NCBI RefSeq assembly: GCF_963576615.1 | Contig: NC_088712.1 | Coordinates: 14,080,541 to 14,144,540, forward strand | Direction: 5' to 3' | Source: Watersipora subatra | Taxonomy: Eukaryota; Bryozoa; Gymnolaemata; Cheilostomatida; Watersiporidae | Length of the DNA stretch: 64,000 nucleotides | Translations under genes and position numbers: made by a program | Shown: positions 49,101-56,410 of the stretch, in pieces | Position numbering within the stretch: the first letter of the stretch is position 1 | How the letters are laid out: every line of letters begins with the position of its first letter | Notes under the pieces: model-generated | The model's input: only the letters and a program-made list of their open reading frames with translations | Databases searched by the model: none | Told to the model about the DNA's origin: nothing

Positions 49101-49917
49101 TACGTGTCTCTATTCTGTCAATATCTTTGCTACTATAGATGTGATAATCGCGCTTTTGGTTCATCTGAGTGTTTTAACAATAATCAAGTTTGGTCAATTT
49201 TAATCTTGAAGCATCCTGGCAGTCAGATCAGCTCAAGCATCAAATACTTTCTTAAATGATAGAAAATACCAATACTTTCTGATAAAATCTACTAAAGTCT
49301 TGTGTAAGTTCATTTTTTAGAATTCAAGAACTCCTTAGGCGATTTAAGAATAGCTCATTTGCTTGCCTGAGTCCGATTCAATACTGTCACACAGTTTTTA
49401 AAGATTCTTGTCAAGCCATTAATTGATTAGTTGTTGAGGCACAAAATTTCCTTGTAGCAAACATAATTGAAAAGCTGGTCTCTTAAATTCCAAGTCAGTT
49501 GATGAACACATTGATACATAAATCAAATCAATTAATCAATCTGAATCTATTAATTATTTCAAATTAATTACTCAATTAACCTGATAATAATCAGTTCACT
49601 AATTAACTATTATAAGGTTAATCAACTGTTATCAGGTTAATCAACTATTATCAGGTTAATAAACTATTATCAGGTTAATTAACAATTATCAGGTTAATAA
49701 ATTATTATCAGGTTAATAAACTATTATCAGGTTAATCAACTATTACCAGGTTGATAAACTATTACCAGGTTAATAAACTATTATCAGGTAATTAAACTAT
49801 ATTAACTATAACCCTCTTCTCCATCCAGTTGCTAAACTAGTCACAAGTAAATATATATTAGACAACGTCAACAGTTTCCAGATGTATACAGAAACACTGT
49901 ACAATGGCTATTTGTAG
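28046..49917 (+). CDS. Galactose-3-O-sulfotransferase-like protein (8 coding exons)
   Basis: Eight exons join in phase into about 398 residues (family members are usually 420-490). Residues 1-14 are cytosolic and 15-32 form a signal-anchor helix, so this is a type II Golgi protein. The 5'-phosphosulfate loop is VYVKIEKTGSST (residues 81-92, K87), the 3'-phosphate-binding region YITSIRDPVKWF (162-173, R167), and the family word MITEYFDESLVLL lies in exon 5. Gal3ST enzymes move sulfate from PAPS to the 3-OH of galactose on glycolipids or glycoproteins; the acceptor cannot be told from sequence. Coding joins: 28046-28165, 29125-29347, 34796-35003, 37066-37175, 38734-38880, 41209-41384, 45315-45438, 49829-49917. 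The ATG was chosen because it begins the anchor exon and the frame upstream has no alternative. Function is firm at family level; the C-terminal exon is least certain. Confidence 0.88.
28752..28925. repeat. Simple repeat of actagt/agtact words
   Basis: Imperfect array of the palindromic words actagtact and agtagtact in intron 1. The 75-residue Val/Leu then Thr/Ser frame here is an artefact of it. Confidence 0.85.
29125..29347 (+). CDS. Gal3ST-like gene, exon 2 (PAPS loop)
   Basis: Acceptor tcgctcttctgtag, donor GTGAGC, phase 0 in and phase 1 out. It encodes a polar stem with one N-glycosylation motif (NSS, residue 59) and then the sulfotransferase loop KTGSST (87-92), continuing FSNIFSSFGFRHGLN as in Gal3ST proteins. 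Confidence 0.9.
29348..30529. other. Intron 2, first part
   Basis: 29575-29645 is a purine-rich run (gaagaaaaaaaaattggaga). The minus-strand frame 29475-29897 crosses it and has no recognised domain. 29870-29960 has short repeats of tgtgtaacgatg/aacaatagc. No gene. Confidence 0.45.
30530..30725 (-). mobile_element. tRNA-derived SINE
   Basis: Starts gctataataagagtcttgcc, has catgggaattgaacctaac (B-box complement), gcacaaccaactgcaccattgg, then aataattgtagagatactta and ttacataaaatgatctctca. Confidence 0.65.
30750..30935 (-). mobile_element. tRNA-derived SINE (diverged)
   Basis: Contains aaggttagatgttcgaaaaag, attacttcgtatgtaacgg and the end motif cacatctgatgatctcttac of the same family. The tRNA-like part is poorly kept. 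Confidence 0.45.
30948..31142 (-). mobile_element. tRNA-derived SINE, 3' part shared with the inverted duplication
   Basis: Starts tccttcctatgataagagcc, then catcgtatgagatttgaac, acactttagcacctgcacc, aatcaatcatcttgttacat, gcagttagttattacacctg. From about 31039 it is matched in inverted order at 52905-52790. Confidence 0.65.
31039..32180. repeat. Inverted segmental duplication, left copy
   Basis: Nearly the whole stretch (SINE part, taaggtactaattatcat, cgagacaaattataaaaata, gatagcccgagatcgga, the U2 gene and the 3' flank to tttctaaatgcttacaac) is found again in reverse at 51765-52905. Many small differences are visible, so the duplication is not very recent. Confidence 0.85.
31866..32053 (+). 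ncRNA. U2 spliceosomal snRNA
   Basis: 188 nt, the same length as human U2. 5' end atcgcttctcggcc, the branch-site-pairing word gtagta in agtgtagtatctgttct, stem IIa gttctaatcagtttaatatc, Sm site gatttttgg, and 3' stem-loop gtattgcagtacctccagg. U2 snRNA pairs with the intron branch point in the spliceosome. It lies in intron 2 of the sulfotransferase gene, on the same strand. At least 60 bp upstream (cccacactgcttctgtaaat, gaccttgagtaatgactc) are conserved in the second copy, as expected for a Pol II snRNA promoter. It appears functional. Confidence 0.95.
32288..32706. mobile_element. Palindromic MITE, copy 2
   Basis: Same arrangement as 3968-4412: 'tctgactgccaggatgtttc' left and 'gaaatatcctggcagccaga' right, with pairing outer arms (ttggtattttcttattattt / gctaaaaaatatccatacct). 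The centre contains cactatcaactattgcgaca. Confidence 0.7.
32707..33385. other. Intron 2, no feature recognised
   Basis: Unique AT-rich sequence. Confidence 0.4.
33386..34010 (+). mobile_element. Non-autonomous Helitron-like element with exact ends (625 bp)
   Basis: 5' TCTATATCTATAAAATCAAG preceded by A; 3' ...caacgctgagcattcCCTAG followed by T. Insertion between A and T with TC and CTAG ends is the Helitron signature. The 3' hairpin (gctgtgcaacgctgagc) is a worn form of the ccgggcaacgccggg hairpin at 36552. Inside, 33540-33620 holds a tRNA-like module (tggtttagtggtagggtg ... gggttcaatacc). Confidence 0.7.
34011..34795. other. Intron 2, last part
   Basis: AT-rich; no feature recognised. The open frame that runs into exon 3 from 34702 is intronic up to the acceptor at 34794-34795. 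Confidence 0.45.
34796..35003 (+). CDS. Gal3ST-like gene, exon 3 (3'-phosphate site)
   Basis: Acceptor gttatgttatatatag, donor GTATGT, phase 1 in and 2 out. The encoded LMEQHARYSHRFYQKHFPN leads into NTVYITSIRDPVKWFISF, the conserved strand-loop that binds the 3'-phosphate of PAPS (R167). Confidence 0.92.
35004..36179. other. Intron 3, first part
   Basis: 35700-35790 is a (tta/att)n tract. The 124-residue frame at 35774-36148 is Phe/Leu-rich, starts in that tract and matches nothing recognised. Confidence 0.45.
36180..36579 (+). mobile_element. Helitron-like 3' end fragment
   Basis: Ends with hairpin ccgggcaacgccggg (36552-36566) and ttgtacagttag followed by T, the Helitron-type terminus. 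The last 170 bp match 46800-46965 (aagtttaaaagttagaat, tgttagatacaaataaat, tttctgtccaaagac). The left end is not fixed. It also carries ggggggctgtatatcattg (36219-36237), one arm of the palindrome at 62497. Confidence 0.55.
36725..37015. repeat. Degenerate minisatellite, about 24-bp unit
   Basis: Imperfect copies of 'gattagctctatgaaatagg' type units directly before exon 4. Confidence 0.75.
37066..37175 (+). CDS. Gal3ST-like gene, exon 4
   Basis: Acceptor tgctatctactacag, donor GTGAGT, phase 2 in and 1 out. Encodes a charged helix-rich piece (VNPRQVLEEDVLFYMERD ... NNFLQWL) as found after the RDP region in Gal3ST proteins. Confidence 0.85.
37380..37910. mobile_element. hAT-type MITE with intact target duplication (531 bp)
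   Basis: Ends TAAAGGTGAAACGAGA and, inverted, TAGAGGTGGAGCGAGA. Both sides carry the same 8 bp, GTATCTAC (37372-37379 and 37911-37918). An 8-bp duplication and TAGAGGTG ends are hAT hallmarks. Inner 'gagtatctcgtctcaatctc' words repeat near both ends. No transposase. Confidence 0.85.
38060..38215 (-). mobile_element. Worn tRNA-derived SINE
   Basis: Contains agcaggactcaaaccacca (B-box complement), ctgctagaccaccctgac and a following AT tail. Confidence 0.4.
38216..38733. other. Intron 4, last part
   Basis: Short repeated words gatatggttacatcacatgg, agtgacttg and 'gactaggtagcctgagatag / atagcctgaagcggctaaat'. No gene. Confidence 0.4.
38734..38880 (+). CDS. Gal3ST-like gene, exon 5
   Basis: Acceptor tatgctccattgcag, donor GTAGGT, phase 1 at both ends. 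Contains HFLLVMITEYFDESLVLLKR, the most recognisable Gal3ST family signature in the window. Confidence 0.95.
38881..39294. other. Intron 5, first part
   Basis: AT-rich, no feature recognised. Confidence 0.4.
39295..39447 (-). pseudogene. U2 snRNA pseudogene, 5'-truncated
   Basis: Minus-strand match to the two complete U2 genes from the agtatctgttct word to near the 3' end. The first 36 or so nucleotides (the atcgcttctcggcc end) are absent; past 39447 the sequence is unrelated. It has substitutions in the 3' stem-loop (gtattgcagtacgtccagat). It cannot give a working U2. Confidence 0.85.
39448..40200. other. Intron 5, middle part
   Basis: 39790-39900 (ccgccactgcagaagggt, gcattcaattagaggtttta, cagtaattgatgcatcattg) shares words with 1918-1970 and is likely an old dispersed repeat. 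No gene. Confidence 0.45.
40205..41080. mobile_element. TTAA-flanked inverted-repeat element, copy B (876 bp)
   Basis: Starts atgttgacttgcaacaaaat, ends attgcaagtcaacct, with TTAA at 40201-40204 and 41081-41084. Exactly the same length as copy A. Inner words 'tttggattctctttccaaaa', 'attgttcttacgcgtctgtt' and 'catttgatatggggtcttcc' match copies A and C. Plus-strand frame at 40331 is not conserved as a protein. Confidence 0.8.
41209..41384 (+). CDS. Gal3ST-like gene, exon 6
   Basis: Acceptor atccaaatttttag, donor GTTAGA (weaker), phase 1 in and 0 out. Contains LGDWLLYQHFNKSFWEKI, matching the D-LYxxFNxTFW pattern of Gal3ST proteins; NKS is a glycosylation motif. Confidence 0.92.
41385..42368. 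other. Intron 6, first part
   Basis: 41805-41850 is an AT array. 42031-42135 is a (cagacgca/cagacaca)n microsatellite. Nothing else recognised. Confidence 0.5.
42031..42135. repeat. Microsatellite (CACAGACG/CAGACAGA)n
   Basis: Units of 4 to 8 bp (cagacgca, cagacaca, cagaca) in an uninterrupted run. Confidence 0.9.
42437..43965 (+). mobile_element. 5'-truncated LINE retrotransposon (CR1/Jockey-like)
   Basis: The reading frame begins mid-domain with DPSNYRPISILPALSKILEK and continues with QFGFRKGKSTTTA, the catalytic FADDTNIF, GVPQGSILGPLLF and the LNxxKT thumb region, all reverse-transcriptase motifs. An in-frame stop at 42434 and no endonuclease show 5' truncation. Near 43645-43650 (a T run) the frame shifts: the KLYNKFLSDC...KAKLVERLW end is in the next frame. 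The 3' end is a run of aatca units (43918-43946). It sits in intron 6. Confidence 0.85.
44385..44520. mobile_element. Left half of the palindromic MITE
   Basis: Contains gatgtgactgacgagacgtt, taaattaaaataggcaaaac and ttgagcgttttaacaaagat, matching the left half of 3968-4412. Confidence 0.5.
44521..45314. other. Intron 6, last part
   Basis: 44935-44965 is a GC-rich near-palindrome (ggggcggctcagccggccag / agccgcccc). 44770-44905 has cgagttatctg/cgagttatccgagttgg words like MITE ends. No gene; the 77-residue frame at 44847 is not recognised. Confidence 0.45.
45315..45438 (+). CDS. Gal3ST-like gene, exon 7
   Basis: Acceptor tggaatattctag, donor GTACGT, phase 0 in and 1 out. Encodes VAVFKKLQVKVHDFCFSEEL and more charged sequence, fitting the C-terminal part of the family. 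Confidence 0.85.
45417..45840. repeat. Tandem repeat that copies the exon 7 end and donor site
   Basis: The exon end gagaggtcatttgagattag recurs at 45541 (gagatcatttaagattggag) and 45633 (gagaggtcatttgagactgg), each followed by a shared intron piece (tttatggcaatatttatag atattata). The copy at 45633 is followed by GTAAGT, a stronger donor than the real GTACGT. Shorter sub-units (gaactagaggtaa) repeat between. Confidence 0.8.
45841..46739. other. Intron 7, first part
   Basis: 46370-46480 contains aattgaactcaccacgattg and tgcacctaaccacaatgctt, a possible worn SINE on the minus strand. Otherwise unique AT-rich sequence. Confidence 0.4.
46740..46965 (+). mobile_element. Helitron-like 3' fragment, relative of 36180-36579
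   Basis: ttgagtttaaagttagaatg, tatgttaagtacaaataaat, tttctgtgcaaagcc and a worn end (acccaggaaatgacgggcat) parallel 36470-36570. Confidence 0.5.
46966..47720. other. Intron 7, middle part; small Cys-rich frame
   Basis: The frame from the ATG at 47032 to 47208 has eight to ten cysteines in about 40 residues (ATECVMQEKAFCNTLCLCR). It has no signal peptide or splice context and lies in an intron, so a gene is not claimed. Confidence 0.3.
47725..48623. mobile_element. TTAA-flanked inverted-repeat element, copy C (899 bp)
   Basis: Starts aggttgacttgcaacagaat, ends attctgttgcaagtcaacct, with TTAA at 47721-47724 and 48624-48627. The two ends are perfectly complementary over these 20 bases. The body matches copies A and B with a small extra piece near 48470-48500 (cgtgagggcggcgattgac). 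Confidence 0.8.
48880..49320. mobile_element. Palindromic MITE, copy 3
   Basis: Arms: tgatgactgccggaatgttt / gaagcatcctggcagtcaga and gaccatttgtgattgttttt / aatgatagaaaataccaata. Centre carries an exact inverted word pair agagacacgtta...taacgcagtaacgtgtctct in part (tagagacacgttac / gttacgtgtctcta). Confidence 0.7.
49610..49800. repeat. Minisatellite, 19-bp unit
   Basis: About ten copies of aatcaactattatcaggtt with aataaac variants, ending 28 bp before the last acceptor of the sulfotransferase gene. Confidence 0.9.
49829..49917 (+). CDS. Gal3ST-like gene, last coding exon
   Basis: Acceptor cctcttctccatccag, a strong pyrimidine-rich site, phase 1 in. Encodes VAKLVTSKYILDNVNSFQMY and stops at TAG (49915-49917). 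The same frame stays open for a further 21 codons after that stop (ILTALRSEYGMEKLKNS...), so the true end could differ or the gene could have lost a longer tail. Confidence 0.65.
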
Positions 49918-50146
49918 ATACTGACTGCCTTGCGATCAGAGTACGGAATGGAAAAGCTGAAGAATTCTCAAAAGCATTAGACCGATATTGTCCGTTTCGG
50001 TATCAAGCAAAACAAGGTCGCAGGAAAGGTCAACGATGGAAGTCCAAACATTAATGACAGCAACTAAGTGCTCATAAACATTGTATTGTCTGGTACTAGA
50101 CACTGTATGTTGTTACTCAGGTGTTCTAATTGTGCATAGAAAGGGA

Positions 50147-50152
50147 AATAAA
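50147..50152 (+). terminator. Poly(A) signal of the Gal3ST-like gene
   Basis: AATAAA 230 bp after the stop, followed by aggaaatatattatttgg. Confidence 0.6.
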
Positions 50153-51185
50153 AGGAAATATATTATTTGGATATTATTCAGGTAATAAAATATCTACATT
50201 CAGATCTATCAAATCAGCTGTGGTTGGTTTTAACAATGTGTTGAGGTTTGAATCAGCCTAGAAACAAAAGGCATTAGTTATTTGGGAGATTTATTACCTT
50301 TAACAGGACAAATTATCAGAATAATCATCTATCATCATCAAGTGAATTGACCAATATCAGGCTAAAGACCTATTACTAATTACTTGCATGTATTATTATG
50401 ATCAGGATAACTCTCTATTATCCAGATATACCAAAAGAACAAGCTGTGAACCATATTTAATCTATCACGTATTGACTATTAAATGAAATGTTGCATTTAT
50501 TTTCAACACATACCAACTTCAGAGTTTGGTTATGTTAAAAGTAAGACTTCACTTGGTATTTATTTCAACTTTGCTTAAGTTATAATAATCAGGTTAGACA
50601 ACTATTAACAAGAATATTAAAAAATTGGCATGATATAGTTATAGAGACCTTAACAACTAAGATAAACGCATTCCTTGTAAATCACAGATTTTTCGATTCT
50701 ACGATAGCGTGAAGTTTACTGCTAAATTATTCTTCCCTCATAAAACACATTTTATACATTTTTATAAGCAATAAACATTTAATTTGTACATAAATATTTT
50801 AGAATTAGGATTTTAGAATTTTGACTCTTAAAAATAATTGAATTTTCATTTAGATTAAAAAAGATAAAAATAAACATTTTTCCATACATTTATTATAGTC
50901 ATTGACTTTTCATACACTTTCTAAGAATGACCCAAATACACGTAGATCATTGAACTCTATTCTCATTACCAGTTTCAACTACGTAAATCTTTTGTTGACT
51001 TCGCTGCCAGAATGCTGCTGGTCTGTTCATACATTTGACCACGTTAAATCTGTTTCTAGATGAATGTGGTAGATCTCACCCCTCACCTTGGTAGGCCATA
51101 TACATTGTATAACGGTAGACCTCACATTACAATAGCACCCTTCTTTTTCAAAAAACTCATTGAAGGATAGATCTTAGATTTAACA
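50153..51185. other. Intergenic, no feature recognised
   Basis: Some stray aggttaatta/tatcaggct words continue the style of the preceding minisatellite. No gene. Confidence 0.45.
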
Positions 51186-51204
51186 GTGGTTTTTAACATT
51201 GTTG

Positions 51205-51240
51205 GATATATATCTATATATATATGTATATATATATATG

Positions 51241-51292
<52 letters not shown>

Positions 51293-51293
51293 T

Positions 51294-51385
<92 letters not shown>
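51205..51385. repeat. (TA)n microsatellite
   Basis: Pure (ta)n from about 51296, preceded by (tatatatatg)n variants. Tyr/Ile frames on both strands are artefacts. Confidence 0.95.
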
Positions 51386-51764
51386 CAATGTTATGAACCA
51401 CTGTATATATATATAATTCTACCAGTTTTTTTATGCATTTTCACAGAACACTTCTCTATTGAAAAGTACAAATGATTGTTTTCACATTCAAGACATAAGT
51501 ATATATTTTACAGGTGCACAAACGAAACTGGGTATTAAGATCACTATGTTCAAAGAACAAAACCGATACAATATATGGACTCACAACAAATTACATATCT
51601 TCTCATAAAGACACGACCTTGCAAATCAGTGTGACCTTTGCTGTTGCCTTTGAGAAACCACCACCGAATCCCTGAGACTGACTCATTGAGCCCCTAGGGT
51701 TGATCAAATTCAGGTCAGAAACCACAGGCTTAAACCAATACCATTTTGATCAATAGATTAAAAT

Positions 51765-52905
51765 TTTTAATCAATAGATTAAAATTGTGAAGGAATGACA
51801 GTTGTAAGCATTTAGAAACCAGCCAATTTCTGGAATTCAAAAGAGACCATTGAAGATTTTTATTTATTGAGTTTTCTCCCCAGAAAGGGAGGTGGGCCGT
51901 ACCTGGAGGTACTGCAATACCAGGACAACCCGTGACAAAGCCGAAGCAAGCTTCTGCGCTTCGTCTAGTTCCAAAAATCAGATTAATATCGTAGTGACAC
52001 AATGTGCCACGAATCAGATATTAAACTGATTAGAACAGATACTACACTTTGATCTTAGCCAATAGGCCGAGAAGCGATAACCAGAGTTTCGGCTTGACCT
52101 TCGAGTCATTACTCAAGGTCATTTATAGAAGCAGTGTGGGTCTTGTCAACCGTCTACATAACCAGTGATATAGTAAGTACTATGCTGTAAGCTGTAAGAT
52201 ATGTGTTATAGGGAAACAACCCACGGAGTGTTCTAGAAGAGAAAGCATGACAAGGTACCATATTAAGCAGATATGAGTAAGCATTAAGGTGGGTGGAAAT
52301 CTACGACTGAGCGCGCGGATGATTAATCAACTAGTATTAACAAAGCGTGTGCTACGGTTCAGCTGTTTCATATCAGTAGTTGTAGCAGCTGAATGTGTTT
52401 CTTTGTTAAGCAATCAAGCTTCAGGGTTGGACAATACTTCCCGTTGTTGTGCGGACTCAAACATCCGATCTCGGGCTATCCACACAAACATTAAGATCTT
52501 ACATGCGATACCCCATGGGAGTAATTTTGAATTAATCAATATAAAATGACAACAAACTATCTTTAGGATGTCAAGTTTCTGATCTTATCATACATAAAAA
52601 AGGATGATGAAGAGAGCTAAATAAAAATATTTGAAATTCAATTAAGATTTAAACTTCAATGTTGAACTTTTTAAAAAGTGTTCAGCTGTTTTATTGCTTA
52701 TTTTTATAATTTGTCTCGTTATTATAATATTTTAACTAGTCGCTAGGCAGTCAAGTTAGTTTACTAGTTAAAATATGATAATTAGTACCTTAACTGAAGA
52801 AATAGGAGATTGTCAGGTGTAATAACTAACTTCACAAGTATTCCAAAATGTAACAAGGTGATTGATTGGTGCAGGTGCTAAAGTGGTGGTGTATTCTGTT
52901 TGAAC
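51765..52905. repeat. Inverted segmental duplication, right copy
   Basis: Reverse copy of 31039-32180, including U2, its upstream flank and the SINE tail (gattgattggtgcaggtgct at 52860). Similarity ends at about 52905 (ttctgtttgaactt) and about 51765. Confidence 0.85.
51891..52078 (-). ncRNA. U2 spliceosomal snRNA, second copy
   Basis: 188 nt, matching the copy at 31866 apart from a few changes in the variable stem (gtgccacgaatc / gtggcacattgtgtc region). All key elements are kept: 5' end, gtagta, Sm site gatttttgg, 3' stem-loop. The conserved upstream block lies at 52079-52200. It lies outside the sulfotransferase gene and points towards it. Confidence 0.95.
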
Positions 52906-53149
52906 TTATGCTCGACTTCATAGACGGGTAATAATCTGCGACTGAGTGTCGCGCATATTCTCAATTAACTGTAATAAATACTGTTAGGTAAAGAATGAGT
53001 AAACAAACATTTGTAATCAATAACTAAAGACAAAAAACTTCCATGGTCGAGTGATTCAGGCCTCTCCAAGTAGTCAGGCATGGATGCGGCAAGCAAAATG
53101 ATTTCCATATTACGATAAGCAATTAGCTATTTTACAAGCAGTTTACAAT
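52906..53149. other. No feature recognised
   Basis: Unique sequence between the duplication and the next minisatellite. Confidence 0.4.
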
Positions 53150-53350
53150 GCAATGAGCAATTGGCAATACGATGAGGAATTAGCAATGCAATGAGCAATT
53201 GGCAATACGATGAGCAATTAGCAATGCAATGAACAATTAGCAATACAATGAGCAATTAGCAATGCAATGAGCAATTAGCAATACAATGAGCAATTAGCAA
53301 TGCATTGAGCAATTAGCAATGCAATGAGCAATTAGCAATACAACGAGTAA
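53150..53350. repeat. Minisatellite, 19-bp unit
   Basis: About ten copies of caatgagcaattagcaatg/caatacgatgagcaattag variants. Confidence 0.9.
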
Positions 53351-53404
53351 TGCTAGCTTCTTGCATGTATTTCATTCACTGAAAAGATTTTTGCTTCACT
53401 ATTG

Positions 53405-53635
53405 TGCTGGCAAGAGAGAGAAGGAGAGAGCGAAGGATGAGAGAGCGAAGGATGGGAGGGAGAGGGAGGGAGAGAGAGGGAGAGAGGGAGAGAGAGAAAG
53501 TGAGAGAGAGAAAGTGAGAGAGAGAAAGTGAGAGAGAGAAAGTGAGAGAGAGAGAAAGTAAGAGAGTGAGAAAGTGAGAGAGAGAGTGAGAGAGAAAGAG
53601 AGAGAGAGTGAGAGAAAGAAAGAGAAAAAAGCTAA
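53405..53635. repeat. GA-rich microsatellite
   Basis: Tandem gagagagaaagt and gggagaga words, purine-only on the plus strand apart from T in the aagt units. Confidence 0.95.
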
Positions 53636-53679
53636 TTTAGCATTAATACTGCCATATATGGTAAAAGCAATGCGTATAG

Positions 53680-53775
53680 TAAGATTGGCTTAGCCTTGTG
53701 GTTACATGTGCTTGTTGGTAGATTTGTGGTTTGGATGTCAAGAGTTCAAATCCTATAACTGAACAGACTATAAAA
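53680..53775 (+). mobile_element. tRNA-derived SINE head
   Basis: A-box-like ggcttagccttgtggttac and B-box-like agagttcaaatcctataac. No clean cloverleaf. It follows directly on the GA array and short AT sequence. Confidence 0.5.
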
Positions 53776-54884
53776 GCAAAAGGAGTGAGAAGAAACTGCA
53801 TCCAGAAAAGGAATCCTAGTGAGAGCACGAAGTGAACCCTAGAGAACAAGAATGTAAAGAAATACACTGGGAAGAAACAACAGTGTTAACCTTTAACCTT
53901 TGATCAACAGTTTAACCTCTGCACAGCTGGGTTCACATATACTGCATATAATTTACATTTTTGCATTTACGAGTGAAACTGTTCAAGTATTTATTGTTCA
54001 AAAACTGATTTCAGCATTTCACTCGATTGCATTGAATTGTACTTGAGGTACTAATAGAAGAAAATTTATGAACTTTTGTTAATATTTTAAAACTTCAGAT
54101 TTATGAAGCACTGTGTGCAGTAAAATGTGCTCTTTCAACAGTTGTGCATTTAATTGACAAAAGCCAATGCAAGCTCTACAAATAAGCCTTTTTATTGCAA
54201 CCCTGCCATAAAAAACTAATTAGAAAACCACAAAAATTCAACTCTTACAACCTTTATATTTGCATAACAGTCTGATCAAGTAATTTGATGAAAAGACATT
54301 GAAAAGATAGTTTGTCTTTTCATGCTTATAGAGCTTGAACAATAAAAGCCATACTGATCAACCAGTCACATTGCTTGTAACAGTTACAGTTGTGCATGAG
54401 AGCTATTACTCATTCGGTGTAAAACAACTTTTATGCAGAGCCCACTTGCAAGTGGCTAGTCAGCGCTGACTTCCACAGCAATAAGCTAAAATATTAAAAT
54501 AACGGCTATGTAAGATATTCAAGTTTAATACACAATAACATAGAAAAGTGTTTAATATCAACATCCAGTTAGTATTCACTCACATATCTTGTGTTGAGTA
54601 TACACATGTAGAGTATCAACTGATGTTCTAAACTATCTGCCAAGTAATTACCAAAACAACCATATTAATGATGGTTCAAATAGAGTTTCAAATATAGCTT
54701 CAGATCCATTTTTGTAAATGTTTCAAATAATTTAAAAATAGGTTAGGTTAGTTAGAAAGTGTCCTATTTTTCCTTCTAAATGTTGCGTTAACACAGAAGT
54801 ATCTGATACTGATGAGACCGTGTATGTATTACTTATATACAATATGCGCAACTGCTGAAGTGATTTTTGCGGAAGTCTGTGCGA
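53776..54884. other. Intergenic, no feature recognised
   Basis: AT-rich unique sequence. Confidence 0.4.
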
Positions 54885-55045
54885 GTCTTTTTCTTTTGAG
54901 CGTCTTAACTAAGACCAAGTTTTGTCAATTTTAGCCTTGAAACACCCTGGCAGTCGGGTCACCTCAAATACCAAAAACAATCGCAAATGATAAAAAAATA
55001 CTGATACTTTCTGATAGCATCTATTAAAATTTCGTGCAGGTTCAT
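54885..55045. mobile_element. Right half of the palindromic MITE
   Basis: Contains ttgagcgtcttaactaagac, gaaacaccctggcagtcggg, caatcgcaaatgataaaaaa and tactttctgatagcatctat, in the order of the right half at 3968-4412. Confidence 0.65.
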
Positions 55046-56077
55046 CTCTACCTGGCTGACTGTATTTTAAACACACTTCACTAACTAAATTTGGCAGAGT
55101 ATTTACACCCAATTAGATATAGTTAGGCTTCAGAATAATAAAAAATTCCACTTACATCACCAATTTGGATACTCTTTTAAACAGATGTGTTGGCAACCAG
55201 CCGCACCATATCTCCAGAGTAGCAGTAAAGATTTTAGAGCAGCTGTTAGCATTAAGATTAGGTGTTTTAGCACCTAACCAATCCACAATCAAAGAATGAA
55301 TCAATAAAGTTATTGCATTTTAGACACAATTAAATCCAAATGGCACACTATTTGCTAAGTAACAAATGACTCTGAATACAAAAAGTTGACAACATTCACT
55401 TACTTTCAAGGTGATGAGCTGTAGGTACAGAATTTATGAGTAAACTAGTGTTATAATTTTTAGACTTACCCTGTTGGGTCCAGAGACAAATCCTTGCATT
55501 TGGTTGTTGTCTCCCATAAGAGTCGTGTGCAAGAGTATAAGAGACCCAGTAATTTTCACTATTTTCACCTACTTGAGCTGTAGGACTCTATGAGCCGAAT
55601 ATAATCAACTCAAATAAAATAAAGTGATATATCAGTTCAATCTTAAAATGTACACTTTTTTGTAACGTTATTGTACTGTTTGTGAGTTGAAATTTATTCC
55701 TTGTACCTATGTAATACTCGGTAATAAAAAAGGTTGGTGGTAATTATGACACGGAATTCCCAGCATTGTCACCACAGAACAAAGCTTTTTAGATGGAATG
55801 GTGGCCGCGAGGAGAGCTGAGATGGGAGAGGGGATCTAATGAAGTTACTATCAGTCAGTAGCCGTGTTTATAGACTGCTAGTGTGCGTAATAGAGTTATC
55901 TGAATTTTTGGCCATTTATTCAAATCTGAGCAGTCAATCATAATGCACTCGCTTAATACATGTTCGTTGTGGTATAATATTATACTAGCAAATTTTTATG
56001 TTAACCATTTATTACCATACTGCTTTAAGATTTGCATGTTACTATATAAATACTCAAAAAATTATTAATATTCGTAT
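55046..56077. other. Intergenic, no feature recognised
   Basis: Unique sequence. A G-rich patch (gaatggtggccgcgaggaga) at 55796 stands out from the AT background without a reading frame. Confidence 0.4.
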
Positions 56078-56410
56078 TGCGTGTTTATCGGCTCACCATC
56101 GAGTCTGTTTATCGGCTCACCATCGAGTCTGTTTATCGGCTCACCCACGAGTCTGTTTGTCGGCTCGCCCTCGAGTCGGTTTATCGGCTCACCCACGAGT
56201 CTGTTTATCGGCTCGCTCTCGAGTTTGTTTATCGGCTCACCCACGAGTCTGTTTATCGGCTCACCCATGAGTCGGTTTATCGGCTCGCCCTCGAGTCTGT
56301 TTATCGGCTCGCCCTCGAGTCTGTTTATCGTCTCACCCACGAGTCTGTTTATCGGCTCGCCCTCGAATCTGTTTATTGGTTCACCCACAAGCCTGTTCAT
56401 CGACTCATCG
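56078..56410. repeat. 24-bp minisatellite open in several frames
   Basis: About 14 copies of a 24-bp unit (gtttatcggctcacccacga gtct). Because 24 is a multiple of three and the unit lacks stops, three plus-strand frames and one minus-strand frame read through it as 8-residue repeats (IGSPTSLF, LSAHPRVC, RLTHESVY, NRLVGEPI). No start context, splice site or flanking conserved sequence supports a gene. Confidence 0.9.

Noticed and set aside
51180-51416. Tyr/Ile repeat frames on both strands
   Set aside because: They read the (TA)n microsatellite.
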